In this document: piece after piece, positions 56,121 through 64,000 of the stretch | Numbering within the stretch: position 1 is the stretch's first letter | Layout: every line of letters starts with the position of its first letter | NCBI RefSeq assembly: GCF_002783505.1 | Contig: NZ_PFGL01000063.1 | Location: forward strand, 131,269-195,268 | Reading direction: 5' to 3' | Length of the DNA stretch: 64,000 nucleotides | Source: Shewanella sp. CG12_big_fil_rev_8_21_14_0_65_47_15 | GTDB taxonomy: Bacteria > Pseudomonadota > Gammaproteobacteria > Enterobacterales > Shewanellaceae | Position numbers and translations under genes: made by a program | Notes under the pieces: generated by a model | The model's database searches: none | Told to the model about the DNA's origin: nothing | What the model saw: the letters and a program-made list of their open reading frames with translations, nothing else

Positions 56121-57727
56121 AACTTATCCGATTAAACATAATTGATGCTGATACTTGTGGCGGTTTACTGAACGGCGTGATAATCAATTTTCGTAATGGT
56201 CTGGTTGACACCGACATTTTTTCACCATTATGTTTAATTGGGCCAAATGGCACCGGTAAGTCACAAGTTTTACAAATTATTGCCGAAATATTTCAAGCCG
56301 TATTTGAAAAATATTTGCCAGATGAAGAGCAAGGTACGCCCAATAGTCAAATTCAATTTGAGCTAGAGTACTCGTTGGTATCTGAGGAGGAAGTAAAGAA
56401 GGTCAAGCTTTATCGCCGAAAAATGGCGAACAAAAAAATGGATATTGCCATTGAAACATTTGTAGGTGACGATTGGAATTTGGTGACTGACCTAAGTGAA
56501 ATTAAAAATCTATTACCATCAAAGGTAATAGGTTATACGTCTGGTGATAATGAAACGCTAAGCATTCCCTTTTTTGTCAGTCGCGCAGGTTATGCTAAAC
56601 AGGTCAGCCAAAATGCGTTAGATAAAGATAAATCAGCCTTGCCTATTTTAGACTCACGAATGCTGCTAATTGATTACAGTACTAATCTAGAAGTGTTAAT
56701 TGCGAACTTATTATTGAACCCCAAAAATGTGCGTGAACATTTAATACATGAACCGAACCTTAAAAAGCTGCGATCTTTTCGCTGTGTTGTGCAACTAAAA
56801 TATGGCTCGTCTACAAAGAGCAAAGTTCAACTGACAAAAGAGCTTCAACAGTATGTTGAGTATTTAAAACGTTCAGCTACTAGCTTTGATTACGATGCTA
56901 AAAGCCTAACCTACACTTTTGATTTTCTCGTTCAAGATGCGACCTATCAAGCCTTTGAATACTATTGGCAGTCAGGTGCTTTAGAACTATATTCTTGCTT
57001 CCATAAGCTCGCAATGCTTAATGACCTCATTATTCCCAAACAAGATAGAGAGGCCTTCAAAAAAGGGGTTGAGCAACGACGGTTTGCATCCCGATTACCA
57101 GAACCTATGGAACGGCAGAAAGTATTTCGTTTTGAGCGTGTTGAGTTTATTTCACAAAAAAGTGAAGAGCCTGTTGATTACGTATCGTTATCAGATGGGG
57201 AGCATCAATTAACGCAATTGTTAGGTACTATTTGCATGGCATCATTTCCTAACGTTTTATTTTTACTTGATGAACCTGAAAGCCACTTTAACCCTAAATG
57301 GCGAGTGGAATTTATTTCCAAGATCATGAATCTGCCTACAACGAGTAAATCGGAATGTGAGAACGAGGGGAAACGCTCAGAAAAATCACTAGCTGCAATA
57401 CAAGACTGCTTAATCACAACTCACTCACCATTTGTTCCTTCTGATATGGACAGGAATAATGTACTTATTTTCAGTAAAAATGAAAAAGGTGAGATTGAAT
57501 CAAGAAATCCAAGAATCCAGACTTATGGTAGTAAATTTGATGCCATTCTTGCAGAATGTTTTGATATTTCACCACAAATATCAGGATTACCAAGAGATCA
57601 GATTAAAGAATTAATGGCGAATGGTACAAAGAGTCAGCTCCAAGATGCTATAGCGAACTTAGGTGAATCAACAGAACGAATGAAATTGGCTGCCAAGTTA
57701 GCATTAATTTCGAGCGAGGATAATTAA
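56117..57727 (+). CDS. Restriction-associated AAA/OLD-like ATPase (Septu PtuA-type)
   Basis: A 536-residue ABC-type/AAA ATPase. Walker A is LIGPNGTGKSQVLQIIAEIF near 40, the signature region SLSDGEHQLTQLL near 358, Walker B VLFLLDEPESHFNP near 380, and a His switch in CLITTHSPFVPSDM near 437. The large insertion between Walker A and signature is typical of AAA15/21 defence ATPases. The start overlaps the end of hsdS by ATGA, and the stop overlaps the start of an HNH gene by one base, so three genes are tightly coupled. The arrangement of ATPase plus HNH is that of the Septu anti-phage pair, here in a type I restriction operon. Confidence 0.82.
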   Translation: MKLIRLNIIDADTCGGLLNGVIINFRNGLVDTDIFSPLCLIGPNGTGKSQVLQIIAEIFQAVFEKYLPDEEQGTPNSQIQFELEYSLVSEEEVKKVKLYRRKMANKKMDIAIETFVGDDWNLVTDLSEIKNLLPSKVIGYTSGDNETLSIPFFVSRAGYAKQVSQNALDKDKSALPILDSRMLLIDYSTNLEVLIANLLLNPKNVREHLIHEPNLKKLRSFRCVVQLKYGSSTKSKVQLTKELQQYVEYLKRSATSFDYDAKSLTYTFDFLVQDATYQAFEYYWQSGALELYSCFHKLAMLNDLIIPKQDREAFKKGVEQRRFASRLPEPMERQKVFRFERVEFISQKSEEPVDYVSLSDGEHQLTQLLGTICMASFPNVLFLLDEPESHFNPKWRVEFISKIMNLPTTSKSECENEGKRSEKSLAAIQDCLITTHSPFVPSDMDRNNVLIFSKNEKGEIESRNPRIQTYGSKFDAILAECFDISPQISGLPRDQIKELMANGTKSQLQDAIANLGESTERMKLAAKLALISSEDN

Positions 57728-58785
57728 TGTTCGTTAATTATCCTATTGATGCTGCGCAAAATAATAATTTTGTTCATGAGAGTATCTATGAAGCTATAAC
57801 ACTGATCTTTAATAATCTTAATAATGGAGTTGCAGTACCTCTTTGGCCGTACGTGTTACCACAAAGGCATAGAACTAAATTAAGCAATCGCAGGAAAATA
57901 CGTGATTTATTAGTTGAGCTTGAAAATATAGCAACCCCGCTTTCGATAGCGCAACGAAGCAAAGCATTAGCTTTTATTGATGATCAAAATGATATCAATG
58001 GATTATTAGATGGGACAACAGATCTAACCGTCGTAGATGCCGAGATAGGATTATTTATAGATTGTTTTGAACGAATATTTGTTGAAGGTTTTAAGCTATT
58101 AACCGGAACGAAATCACGAGATAGCCATTATAATGATATTTACAATTCATTAACAAGTAAGACTTGTCCGTTTTGTGGCTATGAACCTTTTGAAGCTCCT
58201 GGTTTAAAAAGAGAAGATGAAGACCATTATTTATTAAAAGATCAATATATAGCGTCTGCTGCAAATTTATTTAATTTGGTTCCTATGGGAAGTAAGTGTA
58301 ATAAGAGCTATAAATTCCAACAGGATTTGCTGTTCAAAAATAACATAAGAAGAAAAGCACTAAATCCCTATGGAAATATCAAAGCGGAAATTAGTTTACT
58401 TAATACAAGCCCAATAACACTGTTAGATGATAAACCAAATTGGAATATAACTATTTCACCTGATATTGAAGAGACAAGAACGTGGAATGAAGTTTTCTCA
58501 ATTGAAAAACGCCTTAAAGAGACTGTGCTTTCACCGAACTATGAAGCAGTATTAAGAGAGGTTGGTGATTTTTTACAGAACTTAGATTTAGATCGCAATA
58601 GTTCCGATGTTCAAGTGCTAGAAGGGCTAGTGAAATTTGAAAATTACAAAAAAAGAAATCCGGAGCAGGGTCTTGGATATCTTAAAGATAAGGTAGTTGG
58701 GATGTTAAGATTTCATTTTGAATCTGATAACGCTCTAGTTGTTGCTTTAATTAGAGATGCTCTACCACAAAGAAAGGCTGCTTAA
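57727..58785 (+). CDS. HNH-endonuclease-like protein paired with the ATPase (Septu PtuB-type)
   Basis: A 352-residue protein, start ATG 57727 sharing one base with the ATPase stop. The central part (about 145-200) has a zinc-binding HNH nuclease layout: CPFCGYEPFE, EDEDHYLLKD (the Asp-His of the active site), NLFNLVPMGSKCNKSYKF (Asn and final Cys-Asn). The spacing CxxC ... DH ... N ... C-N fits HNH nucleases of Septu PtuB type. The N-terminal 140 residues are helical. It has no membrane segment. It most likely is the nuclease effector of the adjacent ATPase. The downstream gap of 293 bases separates it from hsdM. Confidence 0.75.
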   Translation: MFVNYPIDAAQNNNFVHESIYEAITLIFNNLNNGVAVPLWPYVLPQRHRTKLSNRRKIRDLLVELENIATPLSIAQRSKALAFIDDQNDINGLLDGTTDLTVVDAEIGLFIDCFERIFVEGFKLLTGTKSRDSHYNDIYNSLTSKTCPFCGYEPFEAPGLKREDEDHYLLKDQYIASAANLFNLVPMGSKCNKSYKFQQDLLFKNNIRRKALNPYGNIKAEISLLNTSPITLLDDKPNWNITISPDIEETRTWNEVFSIEKRLKETVLSPNYEAVLREVGDFLQNLDLDRNSSDVQVLEGLVKFENYKKRNPEQGLGYLKDKVVGMLRFHFESDNALVVALIRDALPQRKAA

Positions 58786-59011
58786 TGTATATTTACTAAG
58801 GAGCAGGCTCCGATTAACGGCAGCTAAACCCACATAAGTAACGCGTAAATTATGCAAGGGTTAGGGCAAGTTCAACGTCGTTTACATAGTGCCGCAGAAT
58901 GAGTAGTTGTCTGAGCAACGGAATTTGCATTTACTGAGTATAACATTCAGTCTGTTCTGTGTTTATGCAGCCGAACAGCGAAAAGAGACAATCAATTCTG
59001 CCAAAAATCGG

Positions 59012-59017
59012 TATAAT
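59012..59017 (+). promoter_or_regulatory. Likely -10 box of a separate hsdM promoter
   Basis: TATAAT in TCGGTATAATCTTGCC, 62 bases before the hsdM start. There is no strong -35 at 16-18 bases (GAGACA is 21 bases away). It sits in the 293-base gap between the HNH gene and hsdM, which otherwise shows no gene, so hsdM may have its own promoter. Confidence 0.5.
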
Positions 59018-59078
59018 CTTGCCTCTTCAGATGGCAGTAACCTCAAGAGCTGTCAGTTAGTCGCTTTGGATAGTCGAA

Positions 59079-60617
59079 ATGAACGCTCCTGCATTAGTAC
59101 AAAAAGTTTGGAATTATTGTCATACCTTACGAGATGATGGTGTTGGCTATGGTGATTACTTAGAGCAGTTAACTTTCTTGCTGTTCCTAAAAATGGCGCA
59201 TGAATACTCACAGCCTCCTTATTCACGTGATACCAAAGTACCTAGTAACTACAACTGGGATTCATTAACAGGCCTGACCGGAGAAGCGCTGGAAGATCAA
59301 TACCGTAGAGTATTAAAAAAACTTGCAGTCGCCCCTGGCATGTTGGGCGCGATTTTTTATAAGTCTGAAAACAAAATCCCCGACCCAGCTAAGTTGTCGC
59401 GCATTGTTAAAATGATTGATGAAGAGAGCTGGATCAGCCTGGATGCCGATGCCAAAGGCGACTTATACGAAGGCTTGCTGCAAAAGAACGCCGAAGATAC
59501 TAAAAGTGGAGCAGGTCAGTATTTTACTCCACGTCCATTAATTGATGCCATGCTGGCGTGTGTGCGCCCTGAGCCTAAGAAAACGATTTTAGATCCTGCC
59601 TGTGGTACGGGCGGCTTCTTTTTGAGTGCCAGTGATTGGATCACTTATGGTGATAGTCAGTGGATTGAAAAAGGTATGAGCCACTGGAACCCCGCTAAAG
59701 ATAACGCCAGCACGATTGCTAAATCCAAGCTCAATAAAGACCAAGTGAAGTTTTTACGTGATGACACCTTCTTTGGTAATGAGATTGTGCCTTCAACTCG
59801 CCGCATGTGTTTAATGAATTTGTTTTTACACAACATCGGTAGCATTGATGGTGAGCCGAAAGTGGAACGCGCGGATGCCTTATTGACGGCAATCAAAGGC
59901 GAAGATAAGGTTGATTACGTTTTAGCTAACCCACCTTTTGGTAAAAAAAGCAGCATGACAATTACCAATGCTGAAGGTGGTGAAGACAAAGAAGCCTTAA
60001 CCTATGAGCGCCAAGACTTTTGGGCGACCACGACCAACAAACAGCTTAATTTTTTACAGCATATTGTCTCGAGTCTCAAAGATACTGGTAAAGCCGCCGT
60101 TGTATTACCTGATAACGTTTTGTTTGAAGGTGGCGCAGGTGAACGTATTCGCCGTAAATGGCTAAATAACTGTGATGTCCACACTATTTTACGTCTACCG
60201 ACAGGGATCTTTTATGCCAATGGTGTTAAAGCGAACGTAGTGTTCTTTGATAACGCTCCACGTGATGAAAAAGTGCACACTAAAGGTATTTGGTTTTATG
60301 ATTTAAGAACTAATATGCATTTCACGCTGAAACAACGCCCGATGGTGTTGAGCGATCTTAAGGATTTTATTCAGTGCTACAATCCTGACAATCGCTTTGA
60401 ACGCAAAGAAACCGAGCGATTTAAATATTACAGTTATGATCAGTTAATAAATCGAGATAAAGCCAGCCTTGATGTGTTTTGGCTTAAAGATGACAGCTTG
60501 GATAATCTCGACAATCTGCCAGCCCCAGCAATATTGCAACAAGAGATAATTGATCATTTAGAAGCTGCGTTAGCAGCGTTCAAAGATGTTGCAGCTGGAT
60601 TAAGTGACAAAAAGTAA
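59079..60617 (+). CDS. hsdM: Type I restriction-modification methyltransferase HsdM
   Basis: A 512-residue N6-adenine methyltransferase. The N-terminal HsdM_N helical domain (about 1-130) has GVGYGDYLEQLTFLLFLKMA. The catalytic domain has SGAGQYFTPRPLIDAML, the S-adenosylmethionine motif ILDPACGTGGFFLSAS (near 172) and the catalytic NPPFG (near 285) in DYVLANPPFGKK. The C-terminal part follows the family with KAAVVLPDNVLFEGG and LRLPTGIFYANGVKANV. It methylates the target together with HsdS and forms the core enzyme. Its place last, after a gap with its own likely promoter, differs from the common hsdM-hsdS-hsdR order. A terminator follows. Confidence 0.95.
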   Translation: MNAPALVQKVWNYCHTLRDDGVGYGDYLEQLTFLLFLKMAHEYSQPPYSRDTKVPSNYNWDSLTGLTGEALEDQYRRVLKKLAVAPGMLGAIFYKSENKIPDPAKLSRIVKMIDEESWISLDADAKGDLYEGLLQKNAEDTKSGAGQYFTPRPLIDAMLACVRPEPKKTILDPACGTGGFFLSASDWITYGDSQWIEKGMSHWNPAKDNASTIAKSKLNKDQVKFLRDDTFFGNEIVPSTRRMCLMNLFLHNIGSIDGEPKVERADALLTAIKGEDKVDYVLANPPFGKKSSMTITNAEGGEDKEALTYERQDFWATTTNKQLNFLQHIVSSLKDTGKAAVVLPDNVLFEGGAGERIRRKWLNNCDVHTILRLPTGIFYANGVKANVVFFDNAPRDEKVHTKGIWFYDLRTNMHFTLKQRPMVLSDLKDFIQCYNPDNRFERKETERFKYYSYDQLINRDKASLDVFWLKDDSLDNLDNLPAPAILQQEIIDHLEAALAAFKDVAAGLSDKK

Positions 60618-60654
60618 GGCTTTTTAAGGTCTTGTAACATATTAGTAGTTTCTT

Positions 60655-60681
60655 AGCCTTCGCATATGCGGAGGCTTTTTG
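60655..60681 (+). terminator. Intrinsic terminator after hsdM
   Basis: AGCCTTCGCA pairs with TGCGGAGGCT around TA with one G-T pair, then TTTTT. It ends the restriction operon. Confidence 0.85.
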
Positions 60682-60711
60682 TACTAAATATTTTTAAATC
60701 AGGGAGTGATG

Positions 60712-61596
60712 ATGGCGATAGGTATTAGTGAATTTTTAAGTGGTTTACAATTTGCTGAAAAGATTGCTTATTACGTCAAAAAGCTCTTAAAGCAGCCTGA
60801 ACCAGAGACTTCTGCCAGCCGATTTCTTGCGTTATTCAATGCCCACGGTGTCAAGCCAAGTCAAATTCCCGATGTATTTGGCCATGGTCTAAGCATTGCC
60901 GATTGTCACTGTGCAGAATCACTTACGAAGGTCTTAACTTCTGATCTGATGGAAAAAGCGGCGCAGCTTTTTGGTATCAATAGAGATTGGTTGGATTGTG
61001 CCAGTGATGTGGTTTACGAACCGCATTCCTTTTATAAAAATTCTCAAGGATTTGATGCCTATTTAAAAAGTATTGCACTTGAATCGCATCTGCCTTTGCG
61101 GGCGACTTTGTATATGCCCACCAGCAATAGCTTATTTTATCCTGATGACTCTGGGGTGTTGGTGATATCTATTCCCGTGGGAGAGGTTAATCAACGCACG
61201 ATATATGTCCATTACAGTTGCGTTTGTTATTGGCATTGTAGAGGTTATTTGGCCGCAAATTTGGCTTCTATGCTGAGAAGGTATGCGATTGTTTATGGTT
61301 CATACGTAGCAGCAAAAGTGCTTGAGCCTGTTGCACAAGGGCAAAAATTGCCAGTTTACGATTATGGGTCACAAGACGCTTTCCGGTTGAAGGTAAAAGG
61401 TCGTGTTTCAATTGAAGAGCTGATTTCACACCCTGATAAATATTTGGAAGGGGTCGATCCTGAAACTGATAAATTTGGGTACCGTGCCGCTATCGATCTA
61501 TGGCTGAATATGGCAGACCAAATGCGTACTCGAAGTCACGCGGAGCATTCTCGTATAGTGTTGAAATTCGAAGAGGCACTTAAGTCTTTAGCATAG
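60712..61596 (+). CDS. Unrecognised 294-residue protein next to the restriction locus
   Basis: Start ATG 60712, with AGGGAG upstream (two earlier starts overlap that site). No family is recognised. The N-terminus (about 35-105) has SRFLALFNAHGVKPSQIPDV, FGHGLSIADCHCAESLTKVL and QLFGINRDWLDCASD, which resembles the helix-turn-helix plus short-helix layout of phage repressor-like DNA-binding regions. The middle (about 115-190) is a beta-rich module with LPLRATLYMPTSNSLFYPDD. A helical C-terminus follows. It has no signal peptide and lies outside the hsd terminator, so it has its own promoter. Confidence 0.6.
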   Translation: MAIGISEFLSGLQFAEKIAYYVKKLLKQPEPETSASRFLALFNAHGVKPSQIPDVFGHGLSIADCHCAESLTKVLTSDLMEKAAQLFGINRDWLDCASDVVYEPHSFYKNSQGFDAYLKSIALESHLPLRATLYMPTSNSLFYPDDSGVLVISIPVGEVNQRTIYVHYSCVCYWHCRGYLAANLASMLRRYAIVYGSYVAAKVLEPVAQGQKLPVYDYGSQDAFRLKVKGRVSIEELISHPDKYLEGVDPETDKFGYRAAIDLWLNMADQMRTRSHAEHSRIVLKFEEALKSLA

Positions 61597-61722
61597 AGGA
61601 TTACAGCGCTATTGTTAGAAATATTTATTATAAGCGCATGAAAATTATTGTTTTTAATATATTAGGTTTATTTGGTGACGCTTGTAAAGTGATTAGGGGC
61701 GGTATTTAATCCAGTAATAAAG

Positions 61723-61762
61723 ACCCACTAATAGGAAGTGCCTACATGTCCAATTAGTGGGT
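61723..61762 (-). terminator. Hairpin terminator for the lipoprotein gene
   Basis: ACCCACTAAT (61723-61732) pairs with ATTAGTGGGT (61753-61762). Read on the minus strand it is followed by CTTTATT. It sits just past the 3' end of the lipoprotein gene. Confidence 0.6.
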
Positions 61763-61771
61763 AATGAGATA

Positions 61772-62092
61772 TCAAAACGTAACAGACCAATCGCCATCAT
61801 CGGTAAGAACATCGACTTGTTTTACATCACAATCACCATTGGCTATCACTGAAATCGATTCTCCAAATTTAAGTAATTTAGGGAGTGCAGATATTATCGT
61901 GCCACCACAATTTCCCCTGTTTATGATAACTTGTTTTATCGTAATAGTATCGCTAATGGCTTTAACGTTGATACTTGGGTACGTATAGCCAAATGTTGTT
62001 TGATATTCGTAAGTAATTTCAATGTTAGGCTGCGAGTTCCCACAGCCAAAAATCATCAAAGTAAAAGCTAAAATAACCAATGTTTTATTCAT
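61772..62092 (-). CDS. Small lipoprotein of unknown function
   Basis: A 106-residue protein from ATG 62092 (an ATG three codons earlier is possible). The lipoprotein signal has its acylated Cys near residue 17 in LMIFGCGNSQ. The mature domain (about 20-106) is beta-rich with a Cys pair: NRGNCGGTI and NGDCDVKQVD, which may form a disulfide in the periplasm. No family is recognised. The gene is next to a 63-residue membrane-protein gene on the same strand. Confidence 0.65.
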   Translation of the reverse strand: MNKTLVILAFTLMIFGCGNSQPNIEITYEYQTTFGYTYPSINVKAISDTITIKQVIINRGNCGGTIISALPKLLKFGESISVIANGDCDVKQVDVLTDDGDWSVTF

Positions 62093-62216
62093 ATAAACCA
62101 CACTTTTTACAATAGATCAGGGTACAGTTGGACTTTATCAACCTGTTTTAAACCAAGTTGATTTTCAATCTCTTAGACCCACGCCCTTTGCTTTTTCAAA
62201 GGGTGTAGATGAATCA

Positions 62217-62408
62217 TTACAAGGCACTATTAGTGAGCTTTTTGGTTTGGACGAAAACGGTGATTGAGTATCCAATCCCGTATAACGCTGAAAATATCCC
62301 CCATCCGGCAGAAGCTTCTAAATCAACTTCTGCAAATGCAGAAGCAAGAATGAGACATAAAGGGAAAAACACCATTCCTATGATTGACATGGTTTTTACG
62401 ACAGACAT
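62217..62408 (-). CDS. 63-residue two-helix membrane protein
   Basis: ATG 62408 has AAAAGGAGTTATAC upstream, a strong ribosome site, which favours this frame over an open frame on the opposite strand that has none. The product has two hydrophobic helices (about 5-25 and 38-53): SIIGMVFFPLCLILASAFAE and WGIFSALYGIGYSITVFVQ. The layout resembles short two-helix membrane toxins or sensors, but that is only a shape comparison. It faces away from the XRE gene across an inverted repeat. Confidence 0.65.
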   Translation of the reverse strand: MSVVKTMSIIGMVFFPLCLILASAFAEVDLEASAGWGIFSALYGIGYSITVFVQTKKLTNSAL

Positions 62409-62485
62409 GTATAACTCCTTTTAAAAATCGTGTTGAACGACATCACTGGTCTTGAAATAAGATGCTTACTTGCAATAGAAGCATG

Positions 62486-62527
62486 TTTAGACCTTAAATA
62501 TCAAAATGACAACTATACAGGTCTAAA
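62486..62527. promoter_or_regulatory. Perfect 9-base inverted repeat, candidate XRE operator
   Basis: TTTAGACCT (62486-62494) and AGGTCTAAA (62519-62527), spaced 24 bases, lie midway between the divergent 63-residue membrane-protein gene and the XRE gene. Paired half-sites are typical for the C-proteins of restriction loci and for other XRE regulators. Confidence 0.55.
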
Positions 62528-62603
62528 TGTATTCTTTATGGCGTGGTTTGTCTATAGGTAGTACTTGAGAATTATCCAGTATTCAATGCCCTGGAGTTCT
62601 CAA

Positions 62604-62852
62604 GTGAATGATGATGAAGTATTAAAAATGGGGATGGCCTTCGGCCGAGCGGTTAAGTTACGTCGTGTTGAGGTGGGGTTTAACCAAGAGGAACTAGCGG
62701 ATAAAGCTGAACTTGCCAGATCATTTGTATCGAGTGTTGAACGCGGTGTGGCTAAGGCATCTATCGCTTCAGTGTGGAAACTGGCCCAAGCGCTAAATTG
62801 CAATCCATCGGATTTATGGATAACGGCAGAGAGGCTTTATGATGTGCGTTAA
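62604..62852 (+). CDS. XRE family DNA-binding regulator (controller-protein-like)
   Basis: About 82 residues from GTG 62604 (CTGGAG upstream); ATG 62586 or TTG 62565 give longer but poorly supported starts. A single helix-turn-helix of the lambda Cro/XRE type: LRRVEVGFNQEELADKAELA, RSFVSSVERGVAKASI, WKLAQALNCNPSDLW. The length and lack of other domains match controller (C) proteins that time expression of restriction genes, although it is some 2 kb after hsdM and reads away. It may instead regulate the two small genes on its left. Confidence 0.82.
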   Translation: MNDDEVLKMGMAFGRAVKLRRVEVGFNQEELADKAELARSFVSSVERGVAKASIASVWKLAQALNCNPSDLWITAERLYDVR

Positions 62853-63622
62853 GTCGATATAAGCCTTGAGGAGCATGCTTTGTAACGCAACAACATGCTT
62901 TAAAATAGTTGTTATCATCAACCCAATTAACGATTAATTGGCTTAACCAGGACGCAATCTGTCACTTGTAATTCAATGTTTAGTCAGAGCTGGCAGATTG
63001 CTGATACCACCTAATACACTAAAACAAAAATGCCCCAAAGCAAGATGGCTGAGCTACGCGTATTGCGCATTAATTGTCATTGCTTCCCCAGTGACTCGCC
63101 GCCCCTTTATTAAATAAAGAGTATCCCTATAGGCTCGACGGCGACATCCTTGTCGCCAACGGTCACTGGTGCAACAATGCCAATCTTAACTAACACTTCT
63201 GCTGTTCGTTTAGCTAAAAAGCTATTGCCCCAAAACGAGTTATCTGAACTATTTAGCCTTTCGGCGAACATGAGCATGTTGACCAAATTTAAGTAATGCT
63301 TCAAAGTGATCAGAGTAATCAGATTAACAGTGGCGATTCACTGCAAAAATAGTCTGACTGGTTTGCGAGGAGTTGCTTAAATCAGGTTATCACATCAACT
63401 TAGAGGAGCAGCTTGAAAAAAAAACGCCTGTTTTTTAAACAGTTTTTATAATTTGAAAATAAATTCACTTTTTTGAAATAACTTTCATAATGCAAAATTA
63501 TTTTTTATTTCACTGTCTAAATCATCATTTTTTTAAAGTTGAGCATCACAAAGAAAATAATCTACCAAAGTATAATCACTTAAGAACGTTCCTAAATAAA
63601 GTGAAAACTAAGGTAAATTTAT
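62853..63622. other. 770-base stretch without a convincing gene, probable right edge of the island
   Basis: Mostly AT-rich DNA. A 64-codon frame on the minus strand (63110-63304) begins with TTG and has no ribosome site, so I do not call it. TATAAT at 63571-63576 may be the -10 of the next gene, 47 bases before its start, followed by TTAAGAACGTTCCTAA (63580-63595), a near-palindrome. I see no second tRNA 3' end here. Confidence 0.45.
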
Positions 63623-64000
63623 ATGAATAAAAAGCTTATTTCCTCGTTATTTATTGCAAGTATAATTGCCATAAGTAGTGGTGTTTTTTATACACCAACC
63701 GTCTACGCAAACGTTAAGTCATTTGAAACATCAGCACCAGGAAAACATGGCGATGTGAGAGTGCTGGTGACGTTTGATAAAGGCGAAATAACGTCGGTGA
63801 AAGTGTTAGACCACAAAGAAACACCTGGAATTTCCGACGGTGCTATAGTCAAAATTCCAGGGCGAATTATTGATACTCAATCGACGAATATCGATGCCGT
63901 TTCAGGGGCGACGTTTACCTCAAATGCGATTATCAATGCGGTCAAAAAAGCAATCGTAGAGGCGGGCCTAGACACCAGTAAGTACACTAAAAAATATATA
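63623..64000 (+). CDS. Exported FMN-binding (covalent flavin) protein, truncated by the window
   Basis: ATG 63623 (AAGGTAAATTT upstream) opens a 126-codon frame that runs off the end. A signal peptide (about 1-32, cleavage near VYA-NV) is followed by an FMN-binding domain with VKVLDHKETPGISDGAIVKI and the flavinylation motif VSGATFTSNAI (the Thr in GAT carries FMN via a phosphoester). In Shewanella this domain starts periplasmic reductases such as urocanate reductase UrdA and fumarate-reductase-like flavoproteins, or stands alone. The sequence ends before a FAD domain could be seen, so the choice is open. Confidence 0.8.
   Translation, partial: MNKKLISSLFIASIIAISSGVFYTPTVYANVKSFETSAPGKHGDVRVLVTFDKGEITSVKVLDHKETPGISDGAIVKIPGRIIDTQSTNIDAVSGATFTSNAIINAVKKAIVEAGLDTSKYTKKYI

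Noticed and set aside
58907..59137. 76-codon frame overlapping the hsdM start
   Set aside because: It overlaps the supported hsdM start in another frame, covers the likely promoter, and has no recognisable product.
62209..62424. Open frame on the plus strand opposite the 63-residue membrane protein
   Set aside because: It lacks a ribosome site, whereas the minus-strand frame has AAGGAG correctly spaced and a clear two-helix product.
46788..62852. CRISPR array or other spaced repeat defence array in the island
   Set aside because: No regularly spaced direct repeats were seen; the repeats present are two isolated hairpins and operator-like palindromes.
63110..63304. 64-codon frame on the minus strand near the right end
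   Set aside because: It begins with TTG, has no ribosome site and no recognisable motif; the region fits non-coding DNA better.

Overview
The window looks like a chromosome segment of a marine or aquatic gammaproteobacterium, most likely Shewanella. The basis is moderate GC, a c-di-GMP-controlled secreted chitinase, an Aer-type energy-taxis receptor, DUF2913 and Sbal_3080-type proteins, a short-chain fatty acid transporter, and a covalent-FMN type flavoprotein running off the right end. The genus is inferred from protein resemblance only.

Region 1 (1-34.6 kb) is ordinary core and flexible chromosome. It opens with a YqiJ/YqiK (flotillin) pair, then two decayed gene remnants. Next are a solute-binding protein, a DUF2913 protein and a three-gene signalling operon (EAL-HDOD, hybrid histidine kinase, response regulator). 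RhlE helicase, an Aer-like chemoreceptor, an HD-GYP phosphodiesterase, aminopeptidase P and a ROK protein follow. A c-di-GMP-I (GEMM) riboswitch stands in front of a GH18 chitinase; together with the EAL-HDOD and HD-GYP proteins it gives this stretch a c-di-GMP theme. Then come FKBP, AtoE-type transport, DUF1294, DUF418, a fungal-type cytosine deaminase, a hotdog protein, a PopT-type transporter, an RCC1-like protein, a YheO-type regulator with an L-cysteine desulfidase-like enzyme, a Tat-exported transglutaminase and a MerT/MerP-like pair.

Region 2 (34.6-46.6 kb) starts at a tRNA/tmRNA-like 3' end with its own terminator, which I read as an attachment-site scar. To its right lie a ribbon-helix-helix protein, an unrecognised winged-helix-like protein, a YagK/YfjJ-type protein, and a 2,368-residue Sec-exported SpvB/FG-GAP/RHS protein. 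The RHS protein has a cysteine-rich insert and a C-terminal domain with His and Asn-Asn-Cys motifs. A small exported protein overlaps its 3' end and is the natural immunity candidate.

Region 3 (46.8-62.9 kb) is a defence or genomic-island block. It contains an LRAT-like protein, a minimal tyrosine recombinase, DUF2787, two unknowns, a RadC/YeeS JAB protein, two tiny overlapping membrane-protein genes and AlpA. These are followed by a type I restriction locus in the order hsdR-hsdS-ATPase-HNH-hsdM. The ATPase/HNH pair looks like a Septu-type module embedded in the restriction operon. Past it are an unknown 294-residue protein, a lipoprotein, a 63-residue membrane protein and an XRE regulator with a perfect inverted repeat upstream. 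The right end holds the start of an exported FMN-binding protein.

I saw no rRNA, complete tRNA, CRISPR array or recognisable insertion sequence.
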